The notes beneath the pieces are model-generated. The model did not search any database and was not told the origin of the DNA. It saw only the letters and a program-made list of their open reading frames with translations. The position numbers and the translations under genes were made by a program. This document shows, piece after piece, positions 1-11,416 of a stretch of DNA of 64,000 nucleotides. The stretch is from Tubiluchus corallicola (Eukaryota > Priapulida > Priapulimorpha > Priapulimorphida > Tubiluchidae), in the NCBI GenBank assembly GCA_030141605.1, contig JAQGDQ010000534.1, positions 62,001 to 126,000 on the forward strand, given 5' to 3'. Every line of letters begins with the position of its first letter. The first letter of the stretch is position 1.

Positions 1-110
1 TCTAATAAAAAGTTAGTAAATTACTCTATGTTTATGAAATGGTATTGTAATTTAAAATAGTTTATTAAAGTATTTATACATATATATACTTTAATATATA
101 TATATACATT
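1..110. other. AT-rich left edge, no gene seen
   Basis: AT-rich sequence with a run of TATA dinucleotides. No coding segment or element boundary is recognised before the first array unit begins at about 111. Confidence 0.6.
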
Positions 111-1198
111 ACAGGATAGCATATTTATTATGAAGACACGTACTTGCACTGGCTGAAAAAACTGGTCGTTAGCAACACAAGTTTGCCGCTATTCCATGCA
201 AAAAGCTCTTCCATTTTTATGTTTTTATAATTAAATACATGATTATGATACGTCAGCTATTTTTAACAAAACATAAAAGTGTAAACAAAGAGTGCAAAAT
301 AAAAAACTTTTTGCTTAACTTAAGCAAATTAACTCAAATAGAAATATTTGCATTCCTTACAATTGTGACAAAGTAGTGAAATATGTGTAAATAGGCCTAC
401 TTACTACAACATTGGATTTTTAGGTGACTGGCTTTTTTTTACTACACTTTCGAAATTTTGTGTCACAAAGATGATGTAACTGTATCAAACAACATTTGCA
501 ATGGATTGAATCTAGACGACTTGGTTTTCATGCCAGGATTAGGAGCAGTCTCAAATGTGGATGAATTTGAGGGCATTAGAACCAAAATAACTCAATTGTT
601 ACATGTTGTTAGCAAAATTCTTGACAAAAACAACCACATAAGACGTAAGCCCATTCTTGTTGGCAGTTCAGCTTGTGGAGCTAAGATTGGCAACCCAGAT
701 AAGATTGGCCATGCAGTTGGGTTTGATGTTTTAGTTGTGGTACAACAGCACAAAGATTTTACAGTGGAACATTTCATCAAAAACCACACGTTTGACAGTT
801 CAGCTTGTGGAGGTAAGACTGGCCATACAGTTGGGTTTGATGTTTTAGTTGTGGTACAACAGCACAAAGATTTTACAGTGGAACATTTCATCAAAAACCA
901 CACGTTTGACAGTTCAGCTTGTGGAGGTAAGACCGGCCATACAGTTGGGTTTGATGTTTTAGTTATGGTTTAACAGCACAAAGATTTTACAGTGGAACAT
1001 TTTATCAAAAACCACACCCTTGATAGATCAGCTTGTGGAGTTAAGATTGGCCATGCAGTTGGGTTTAATGCTTTTAGATGTGGTTTAACAGCACAAAGAT
1101 TTTACAGTGGAATATTTCATCAAAAACCACACGTTTGACAGATCAGCCTGTGGAGCTAAGATCGGCCATGAAGTTGGGTTAGATGTTTTAGTTGTGGT
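111..1198 (+). pseudogene. cGLR NTase-core cassette, unit 1
   Basis: The coding-like segment is open from about 458 to 973 in one frame, with no ATG at its start; an acceptor-like ATTTTTAG lies at about 415-423. It reads through the GSSACG motif and two 38-codon sub-repeats. The acidic pair is lost here (NPDKIGHAVGFD instead of NPDEFD). Two more sub-repeats follow after a TAA created by GTTTAACAG. It is close to unit 4. Confidence 0.7.
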
Positions 1199-2149
1199 AC
1201 AGGATGACATATTTATTATGAAGACACGTACTTGCACTGCCTGAAAAATCTGGTCGTTAGCTACACAAGTTTGCAGCTATTCCATGCAAAAAGCTCTTCA
1301 ATTTTTATGTTTTTATAACTAAATACATGATTATGATACGTCAACTATTTTTAAAAATAACATAAAAGTGTAAATAAAGAGCGCAAAATAAAAAAACTTT
1401 TTGCTTAATTTAAGCAAATCAACTCAAATAGAAATATTTGCTTTCCTTACAATTGCGACAAAGTAGTGGAATACGTTTAAATAGGTCTACTTACTACAAC
1501 ATTGGATTTTCAGGTGTGGCTTTTTTACTAAACCTTCGAAATTTGTGTCACAAAGATGATTAAACTGTATCAAACAACATTTGCGATGGATTGACTCTAG
1601 AGGACTTGGTTTTCGTGCCAGGATTAGGAGCAGTCTCAAATGTGGATGAATTTCAGGGCATTAGAAATAAAATAACTCAATCGTTACATGTTGTTAGCAA
1701 AATTCTTGACAAAAACAATCACATAAGACGTAAGCCCATTCTTGTTGGCAGTTCAGCTTGTGGAGTTAAGACTGGCAACCCAGATGAATTTGATTTTTTA
1801 GTTGTAGTACAACAGGACAAAGATTTTACAGTGGAATATTTCATCAAAAACCACACGTTTCACAGAACAGCTTGTGGGGCTAAGTTTGGCCAAGCAGTTG
1901 GGTTTGATGTTTTAGTTGAAGTACAACAGCACAAAGATTTTACAGTGGAACATTTCATCAAAAACCACACGTTTAACAGTTCAGGTTGTGGAGGTAAGAC
2001 TGGCCATACAGTTTGGTTTGATGTTTTAGTTGTGGTTTAACAGCACAAAGATTTTACAGTGGAACATTTCGTCAAAACCAAACGTTTGACAGTTCAGCTT
2101 GTGGAGGTAAGACTGGCCATGCAGTTGGGTTTGATGTTTTAGTTGTGGT
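1199..2149 (+). pseudogene. cGLR NTase-core cassette, unit 2
   Basis: Open frame about 1591-2040 (149 codons). It keeps GSSACGVKTGNPDEFDF, so both metal-binding acids of the first NTase motif are present. Two sub-repeats follow in frame before a TAA. The spacer ends in GGATTTTCAG, an acceptor-like sequence. Confidence 0.7.
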
Positions 2150-2973
2150 ACAGGATGACATATTTATTATGACGACACGTACTTGCACTGGCTGAATAAA
2201 CTGGTCATTAGCTACACAAGTTGCCGCTATTCCATGCAAAAAGCTCTTCCATTTTTATGTTTTTATAACTAAATACATGATTATGATACGTCAACTATTT
2301 TTAACAATAAGATAAAACTGTAAACAAAAAGTGCAAAATAAAAAACTTTTTGCTTAATTTAAGCAAATTAACTCAAATGGAAATATTTGATTTCCTTACA
2401 ATTGCGACAAAGTAGTGGAATACGTGTAAATAGGCCTACTTACTACAACATTGGATTTTTAGGCGACTGGCTTTTTTACTAAACCTTCGACATTTCGTGT
2501 CACAAAGATAATGAAACTGTATCAAACAACATAGTGATGGATTGACTCTAGAGGACTTGGTTTTCATGCCAGGATTAGGAGCAGTCTCAAATGTGAATGA
2601 ATTTGAGGGCATTAGAACCAAAATAACTCAATTGTTACATGTTGTTAGCAAAATTCTTGACACAAACAATCACATAAGATGTAAGCCCATTCTTGTTCGC
2701 AGTTCAGCTTGTGGAGTTAAGATTGGCAACCCAGTTGGGTTTGATGTTTTAGTTGTGGTTTAACAGCACAAAACATTTTATCAAAAACCACACCCTTGAT
2801 AGATCAGCTTGTGGAGCTAAGATTGGCCATGTAGTTGGGTTTGATGTTTTAGTTGTGGTTTAACAGCACAAAGATTTTACAGTGGAATATTTCATCAAAA
2901 ACCACAAGTTTGACAGATCAGCCTGTGGAGCTAAGATCGGCCATGAAGTTGGGTTAGATGTTTCAGTTGTGGT
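2150..2973 (+). pseudogene. cGLR NTase-core cassette, unit 3 (shortest)
   Basis: Open frame about 2542-2763. The motif is collapsed to GNPVGFD, as if a sub-repeat had recombined into the primary copy and removed DEFD. This is the shortest unit, at about 824 bp. A single-base loss upstream (ACATAGTGATGG against ACATTTGCGATGG) breaks the frame leading into LEDLVFMPG. Confidence 0.7.
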
Positions 2974-4059
2974 ACAGGATAACATATTTATTATGAAGAC
3001 ACATACTTGCACTGGCTGAAAAAACTGGTCGTTAGCAACACAAGTTTGCCGCTATTCCATGCAAAAAGCTCTTCCATTTTTATGTTTTTATAACTAAATA
3101 CATGATTATGATACGTCAGCTATTTTTAACAAAACATAAAAGTGTAAACAAAGAGTGCAAAATAAAAAACTTTTTGCTTAACTTAAGCAAATTAACTCAA
3201 ATAGAAATATTTGCATTCCTTACAATTGTGACAAAGTAGTGAAATATGTGTAAATAGGCCTACTTACTACAACATTGGATTTTTAGGTGACTGGCTTTTT
3301 TTTACTACACTTTCGAAATTTTGTGTCACAAAGATGATGTAACTGTATCAAACAACATTTGCAATGGATTGAATCTAGACGACTTGGTTTTCATGCCAGG
3401 ATTAGGAGCAGTCTCAAATGTGGATGAATTTGAGGGCATTAGAACCAAAATAACTCAATTGTTACATGTTGTTAGCAAAATTCTTGACAAAAACAACCAC
3501 ATAAGACGTAAGCCCATTCTTGTTGGCAGTTCAGCTTGTGGAGCTAAGATTGGCAACCCAGATAAGATTGGCCATGCAGTTGGGTTTGATGTTTTAGTTG
3601 TGGTACAACAGCACAAAGATTTTACAGTGGAACATTTCATCAAAAACCACACGTTTGACAGTTCAGCTTGTGGAGGTAAGACTGGCCATACAATTGGGTT
3701 TGATGTTTTAGTTGTGGTTTAACAGCACAACGATTTTACAGTGGAACATTTCATCAAAAACCACACATTTGACAGTTCAGCTTGTGGAGGTAAGACCGGC
3801 CATACAGTTGGGTTTGATGTTTTAGTTGAAGTACAACAGCACAAAGATTTTACAGTGGAACATTTCATCAAAAACCACACGTTTAACAGTTCAGGTTGTG
3901 GAGGTAAGACTGGCCATACAGTTTGGTTTGATGTTTTAGTTGTGGTTTAACAGCACAAAGATTTTACAGTGGAACATTTCGTCAAAACCAAACGTTTGAC
4001 AGTTCAGCTTGTGGAGGTAAGACTGGCCATGCAGTTGGGTTTGATGTTTTAGTTGTGGT
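2974..4059 (+). pseudogene. cGLR NTase-core cassette, unit 4
   Basis: Near-duplicate of unit 1 in spacer and core (about 3321-3722, again NPDKIGHAVGFD). A stop is followed by a second open stretch (3741-3950) of sub-repeats whose end matches unit 2. Shared blocks in this mosaic point to unequal crossing-over or conversion among units. Confidence 0.7.
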
Positions 4060-4895
4060 ACAGGATGACATATTTATTATGACGACACATACTTGCACTG
4101 GCTGAATAAACTGGTCATTAGCTACACAAGTTGCCGCTATTCCATGCAAAAAGCTCTTCCATTTTTATGTTTTTATAACTAAATACATGATTATGATACG
4201 TCAACTATTTTTAACAATAACATAAAACTGTAAACAAAAAGTGCAAAATAAAAAACTTTTTGCTTAATTTAAGCAAATTAACTCAAATGGAAATATTTGA
4301 TTTCCTTACAATTGCGACAAAGTAGTGGAATACGTGTAAATAGGTCTACTTACTACAACATTGGATTTTTAGGTGTGGCTTTTTTACTAAACCTTCGAAA
4401 TTTGTGTCACAAAGATGATGAAACTGTATCAAACAACATATGTGATGGATTGACTCTAGAGGACTTGGTTTTCATGCCAGGATTAGGAGCAGTCTCAAAT
4501 GTGGATGAATTTGAGGGCATTAGAACCAAAATAACTCAATTGTTACATGTTGTTAGCAAAATTCTTGACACAAACAATCACATAAGATGTAAGCCCATTC
4601 TTGTTCGCAGTTCAGCTTGTGGAGGTAAGACCGGCCATACAGTTGGGTTTGATGTTTTAGTTATGGTTTAACAGCACAAAGATTTTACAGTGGAACATTC
4701 TATCAAAAACCACACGTTTAACAGTTCAGCTTGTGGAGGTAAGATTGGCCATGTAGTTGGGTTTGATGTTTTAGTTGTGGTTTAACAGCACAAAGATTTT
4801 ACAGTGGAACATTTCATCAAAAACCACACGTTTGACAGTTCAGCTTGTGGAGGTAAGATTGGCCATGAAGTTGGGTTTGATGTTTTAGTTGTGGT
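4060..4895 (+). pseudogene. cGLR NTase-core cassette, unit 5
   Basis: Open frame about 4297-4671 that extends upstream through the acceptor-like site into CHKDDETVSNNICDG, giving the clearest view of the residues before LEDLVFMPG. The core passes straight into a GGKTGHTVGFD sub-repeat, so DEFD is absent. Confidence 0.7.
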
Positions 4896-5845
4896 ACAGG
4901 ATGACATATTTATTATGAAGACACGTACTTGCACTGGCTGAATAAACTGGTCATTAGCTACACAAGTTGCCGCTATTCCATGCAAAAAGCTCTTCCATTT
5001 TTATGTTTTTATAACTAAATACATGATTATGATACGTCAACTATTTTTAACAATAACATAAAACTGTAAACAAAAAGTGCAAAATAAAAAACTTTTTGCT
5101 TAATTTAAGCAAATCAACTCAAATAGAAATATTTGCTTTCCTTACAATTGCGACAAAGTAGTGGAATACGTTTAAATAGGCCTACTTACTACAACATTGG
5201 ATTTTCAGGTGTGGCTTTTTTACTAAACCTTTGAAATTTGTGTCACAAAGATGATTAAACTGTATCAAACAACATCTGCGATGGATTAACTCTAGAGGAA
5301 TTGGTTTTCATGCCAGGATTAGGAGCAGTCTCAAATGTGGATGAATTTCAGGGCATTAGAAATAAAATAACTCAATCGTTACATGTTGTTAGCAAAATTC
5401 TTGACAAAAACAATCACATAAGACGTAAGCCCATTCTTGTTGGCAGTTCAGCTTGTGGAGTTAAGACTGGCAACCCAGATGAATTTGATTTTTTAGTTGT
5501 AGTACAACAGGACAAAGATTTTACAGTGGAATATTTCATCAAAAACCACACGTTTCACAGAACAGCTTGTGGGGCTAAGTTTGGCCATGCAGTTGGGTTT
5601 GATGTTTTAGTTGAAGTACAACAGCACAAAGATTTTACAGTGGAACATTTCATCAAAAACCACACGTTTAACAGTTCAGCTTGTGGAGCTAAGATTGGCC
5701 ATGTAGTTGGGTTTGATGTTTTAGTTGTGGTTTAACAGCACAAAGATTTTACAGTGGAATATTTCATCAAAAACCACACGTTTGACAGATCAGCTTGTGG
5801 AGCTAAGACTGGCCATGCAGTTGGGTTTGATGTTTTAGTTGTGGT
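4896..5845 (+). pseudogene. cGLR NTase-core cassette, unit 6
   Basis: Open frame about 5301-5735 with intact NPDEFD followed by two sub-repeats. A TAA replaces one codon early in the segment (GGATTAACTC against GGATTGACTC), so the upstream frame is closed. Confidence 0.7.
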
Positions 5846-6799
5846 ACAGGATGACATATTTATTATGAAGACACGTACTTGCACTGGCTGAAAAAACTGG
5901 TCGTTAGCTACACAAGTTGCCGCTATTCCATGCAAAAAGCTCTTCCATTTTTATGTTTTTATAACTAAATACATGATTATGATACGTCAACTATTTTTAA
6001 CAATAACATAAAAGTGTAAATAAGGAGTGCAAAATAATAAAAACTTTCTGCTTAATTTAAGCAAATCAACTCAAATAGAAATATTTGCTTTCCTTACAAT
6101 TGCGACAAAGTAGTGGAATACGTTTAAATAGGCCTACTTACTACAACATTGGATTTTTAGGCGACTGGCTTTTTTACTAAACCTTCGACATTTCGTGTCA
6201 CAAAGATGATGAAACTGTATCAAACAACATAGTGATGGATTGACTCTAGAGGACTTGGTTTTCATGCCAGGATTAGGAGCAGTCTCAAATGTGAATGAAT
6301 TTGAGGGCATTAGAACCAAAATAACTCAATTGTTACATGTTGTTAGCAAAATTCTTGACACAAACAATCACATAAGATGTAAGCCCATTCTTGTTCGCAG
6401 TTCAGCTTGTGGAGTTAAGATTGGCAACCCAGATGAATTTGATTTTTTAGTTGTAGTACAACAGGACAAAGATTTTACAGTGGAATATTTCATCAAAAAC
6501 CACACGTTTCACAGAACAGCTTGTGGGGCTAAGTTTGGCCAAGCAGTTGGGTTTGATGTTTTAGTTGAAGTACAACAGCACAAAGATTTTACAGTGGGAT
6601 ATTTCATCAAAAACCACACGTTTGACAAATCAGCTTGTGGATCTAAGATTGGCCATGCAGTTATGTTTGATGTTTTAGTTGTGTATTAACAGCACACAGA
6701 TTTTACAGAAGAATATTTCATCAAAAACCACACGTTTGACAGATCAGTTTGTGGGCCTAAGACTGGCCATGCAGTTGGGTTTGATGTTTTAGTTGTGGC
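5846..6799 (+). pseudogene. cGLR NTase-core cassette, unit 7
   Basis: Open frame about 6240-6689 with NPDEFD retained. The last sub-repeat is diverged (SKIGHAVMFDVLVVY, then stop). It carries the single-base upstream deletion also seen in units 3 and 8-11. Confidence 0.7.
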
Positions 6800-7867
6800 A
6801 CAGGATGACATATTTATTATGAAGACGCTTAGTTGCACTGGCTGAAAAAACTGGTCGTTAGCTACACAAGTTGTGGCTATTCCATGCAAAAAGCTCTTCC
6901 ATTTTTATGTTTTTCTAACTAAATACATGATTATCGTACGTCAACTATTTTTAACAATAACATAAAAGTGTAAATAAGGAGTGCAAAATAAAAACACTTT
7001 TTGCTTAATTTAAGCAAATCAACTCAAATAGAAATATTTGCTTTCCTTACAATTGCGACAAAGTAGTGGAATACGTTTACATAGGCCTACTTACTACAAC
7101 ATTGGATTTTTAGGCGACTGGCTTTTTTACTAAACCTTCGACATTTCGTGTCACAAAGATGATGAAACTGTATCAAACAACATAGTGATGGATTGACTCT
7201 AGAGGACTTGGTTTTCATGCCAGGATTAGGAGCAGTCTCAAATGTGAATGAATTTGAGGGCATTAGAACCAAAATAACTCAATTGTTACATGTTGTTAGC
7301 AAAATTCTTGACACAAACAATCACATAAGATGTAAGCCCATTCTTGTTCGCAGTTCAGCTTGTGGAGTTAAGATTGGCAACCCAGATGAATTTGATTTTT
7401 TAGTTGTAGTACAGCAGGACAAAGATTTTACAGTGGAATATTTCATCAAAAACCACACTTTTCACAGAACAGCTTGTGGGGCTAAGTTTGGCCATGCAGT
7501 TGGGTTTGATGTTTTAGTTGAAGTACAATAGCACAAAGATTTTACAGTGGGATATTTCAACAAAAACCACACGCTTGACAGATCAGCTTGTGGAGCTAAG
7601 ATTGGCCATGCAGTTGGGTTTGATGTTTTAGTGTTGGTACAACAGCACAAAGATTTTACAGTGGAACATTTCGTCAAAAATCACTGGTTTGACAGTTCAG
7701 CTTGTGGAGGGTAAGACCGGCCATACAGTTGAGTTTGATGTTTTAGTTGTGGTTTAACAGCACAAAGATTTTACAGTGGAAAATTTCATCAAAAACCACA
7801 CGTTTGACAGATCAGCCTGTGGAGCTAAGATCGGCCATGAAGTTGGGTTAGATGTTTTAGTTGTGGT
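6800..7867 (+). pseudogene. cGLR NTase-core cassette, unit 8
   Basis: Open frame about 7193-7531 with NPDEFD, closed by TAG in GAAGTACAATAGCAC, a change shared by units 8-11. A later sub-repeat has an extra G (GGAGGGTAAGACC), which is also found in unit 10 but not in units 9 or 11. Confidence 0.7.
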
Positions 7868-9050
7868 ACAGGATCACATATTTATTATGAAGACACGTAT
7901 TTGCACTGGCTGAAAAAACTGGTCGTTAGCTACACAAGTTTGCCGCTATTCCATGCAAAAAGCTCTTCCATTTTTATGATTTTCTAACTAAATACATGAT
8001 TATCGTACGTCAACTATTTTTAACAATAACATAAAAGTGTAAATAAGGAGTGCAAAATAAAAAAAACTTTTTGCTTAATTTAAGCAAATCAACTCAAATA
8101 GAAATATTTGCTTTCCTTACAATTGCGACAAAGTAGTGGAATAAGTTTAAATAGGCCTACTTATTACAACATTGGATTTTTAGGCGACTGGCTTTTTTAC
8201 TAAGCCTTCGACATTTCGTGTCACAAAGATGATGAAACTGTATCAAACAACATAGTGATGGATTGACTCTAGAGGAATTGGTTTTCATGCCAGGATTAGG
8301 AGCAGTCTCAAATGTGAATGAATTTGAGGGCATTAGAACCAAAATAACTCAATTGTTACATGTTGTTAGCAAAATTCTTGACACAAACAATCACATAAGA
8401 TGTAAGCCCATTCTTGTTCGCAGTTCAGCTTGTGGAGTTAAGATTGGCAACCCAGATGAATTTGATTTTTTAGTTGTAGTACAGCAGGACAAAGATTTTA
8501 CAGTGGAATATTTCATCAAAAACCACACGTTTCACAGAACAGCTTGTGGGGCTAAGTTTGGCCATGCAGTTGGGTTTGATGTTTTAGTTGAAGTACAATA
8601 GCACAAAGATTTTACAGTGGGATATTTCATCAAAAACCACACGCTTGACAGATCAGCTTGTGGAGCTAAGATTGGCCATGCAGTTGGGTTTGATGTTTTA
8701 GTGTTGGTACAACAGCACAAAGATTTTACAGTGGAACATTTCGTCAAAAATCACTGGTTTGACAGTTCAGCTTGTGGAGGTAAGACCGGCCATACAGTTG
8801 AGTTTGATGTTTTAGTTGTGGTTTAACAGCACAAAGACTTTACAGTGGAACATTTTATCAAAAACCACACCCTTGATAGATCAGCTTGTGGAGCTAAGAT
8901 TGGCCATGCAGTTGGGTTTGATGTTTTAGTTGTGGTTTAACAGCACAAAGATTTTACAGTGGAAAATTTCATCAAAAACCACACGTTTGACAGATCAGCC
9001 TGTGGAGCTAAGATCGGCCATGAAGTTGGGTTAGATGTTTTAGTTGTGGT
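7868..9050 (+). pseudogene. cGLR NTase-core cassette, unit 9
   Basis: About 1,183 bp. Open stretches at about 8263-8601 (NPDEFD present) and 8617-8826 (sub-repeats only). Almost identical to units 10 and 11, so recently duplicated or homogenised. Confidence 0.7.
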
Positions 9051-10233
9051 ACAGGATGACATATTTATTATAAAGACACGTATTTGCACTGGCTGAAAAA
9101 ACTGGTCGTTAGCTACACAAGTTTGTCGCTATTCCATGCAAAAAGCTCTTCCATTTTTATGATTTTCTAACTAAATACATGATTATCGTACGTCAACTAT
9201 TTTTAACAATAACATAAAAGTGTAAATAAGGAGTGCAAAATAAAAAAACTTTTTGCTTAATTTAAGCAAATCAACTCAAATAGAAATATTTGCTTTCCTT
9301 ACAATTGCGACAAAGTAGTGGAATAAGTTTAAATAGGCCTACTTACTACAACATTGGATTTTTAGGCGACTGGCTTTTTTACTAAGCCTTCGACATTTCG
9401 TGTCACAAAGATGATGAAACTGTATCAAACAACATAGTGATGGATTGACTCTAGAGGAATTGGTTTTCATGCCAGGATTAGGAGCAGTCTCAAATGTGAA
9501 TGAATTTGAGGGCATTAGAACCAAAATAACTCAATTGTTACATGTTGTTAGCAAAATTCTTGACACAAACAATCACATAAGATGTAAGCCCATTCTTGTT
9601 CGCAGTTCAGCTTGTGGAGTTAAGATTGGCAACCCAGATGAATTTGATTTTTTAGTTGTAGTACAGCAGGACAAAGATTTTACAGTGGAATATTTCATCA
9701 AAAACCACACGTTTCACAGAACAGCTTGTGGGGCTAAGTTTGGCCATGCAGTTGGGTTTGATGTTTTAGTTGAAGTACAATAGCACAAAGATTTTACAGT
9801 GGGATATTTCATCAAAAACCACACGCTTGACAGATCAGCTTGTGGAGCTAAGATTGGCCATGCAGTTGGGTTTGATGTTTTAGTGTTGGTACAACAGCAC
9901 AAAGATTTTACAGTGGAACATTTCGTCAAAAATCACTGGTTTGACAGTTCAGCTTGTGGAGGGTAAGACCGGCCATACAGTTGAGTTTGATGTTTTAGTT
10001 GTGGTTTAACAGCACAAAGACTTTACAGTGGAACATTTTATCAAAAACCACACCCTTGATAGATCAGCTTGTGGAGCTAAGATTGGCCATGCAGTTGGGT
10101 TTGATGTTTTAGTTGTGGTTTAACAGCACAAAGATTTTACAGTGGAAAATTTCATCAAAAACCACACGTTTGACAGATCAGCCTGTGGAGCTAAGATCGG
10201 CCATGAAGTTGGGTTAGATGTTTTAGTTGTGGT
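9051..10233 (+). pseudogene. cGLR NTase-core cassette, unit 10
   Basis: About 1,183 bp with core frame at about 9445-9783. It shares GAGGAATTGG with unit 9 but the one-base insertion GGAGGGTAAG with unit 8, so its history is mosaic. Confidence 0.7.
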
Positions 10234-11416
10234 ACAGGATGACATATTTATTATGAAGACACGTATTTGCACTGGCTGAAAAAACTGGTCGTTAGCTACA
10301 CAAGTTTGCCGCTATTCCATGCAAAAAGCTCTTCCATTTTTATGATTTTCTAACTAAATACATGATTATCGTACGTCAACTATTTTTAACAATAACATAA
10401 AAGTGTAAATAAGGAGTGCAAAATAAAAAAAACTTTTTGCTTAATTTAAGCAAATCAACTCAAATAGAAATATTTGCTTTCCTTACAATTGCGACAAAGT
10501 AGTGGAATAAGTTTAAATAGGCCTACTTACTACAACATTGGATTTTTAGGCGACTGGCTTTTTTACTAAGCCTTCGACATTTCGTGTCACAAAGATGATG
10601 AAACTGTATCAAACAACATAGTGATGGATTGACTCTAGAGGACTTGGTTTTCATGCCAGGATTAGGAGCAGTCTCAAATGTGAATGAATTTGAGGGCATT
10701 AGAACCAAAATAACTCAATTGTTACATGTTGTTAGCAAAATTCTTGACACAAACAATCACATAAGATGTAAGCCCATTCTTGTTCGCAGTTCAGCTTGTG
10801 GAGTTAAGATTGGCAACCCAGATGAATTTGATTTTTTAGTTGTAGTACAACAGGACAAAGATTTTACAGTGGAATATTTCATCAAAAACCACACGTTTCA
10901 CAGAACAGCTTGTGGGGCTAAGTTTGGCCATGCAGTTGGGTTTGATGTTTTAGTTGAAGTACAATAGCACAAAGATTTTACAGTGGGATATTTCATCAAA
11001 AACCACACGCTTGACAGATCAGCTTGTGGAGCTAAGATTGGCCATGCAGTTGGGTTTGATGTTTTAGTGTTGGTACAACAGCACAAAGATTTTACAGTGG
11101 AACATTTCGTCAAAAATCACTGGTTTGACAGTTCAGCTTGTGGAGGTAAGACCGGCCATACAGTTGAGTTTGATGTTTTAGTTGTGGTTTAACAGCACAA
11201 AGACTTTACAGTGGAACATTTTATCAAAAACCACCCCCTTGATAGATCAGCGTGTGGAGCTAAGATTGGCCATGCAGTTGGGTTTGATGTTTTAGTTGTG
11301 GTTTAACAGCACAAAGATTTTACAGTGGAAAATTTCATCAAAAACCACACGTTTGACAGATCAGCCTGTGGAGCTAAGATCGGCCATGAAGTTGGGTTAG
11401 ATGTTTTAGTTGTGGT
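10234..11416 (+). pseudogene. cGLR NTase-core cassette, unit 11
   Basis: About 1,183 bp with frames at about 10629-10967 and 10983-11192. It lacks the one-base insertion of units 8 and 10 and has GAGGACTTGG like unit 8. Confidence 0.7.

Noticed and set aside
592-9929. Minus-strand frames across the NTase array
   Set aside because: They are antisense shadows of the GSSACG repeats and contain no recognisable domain.
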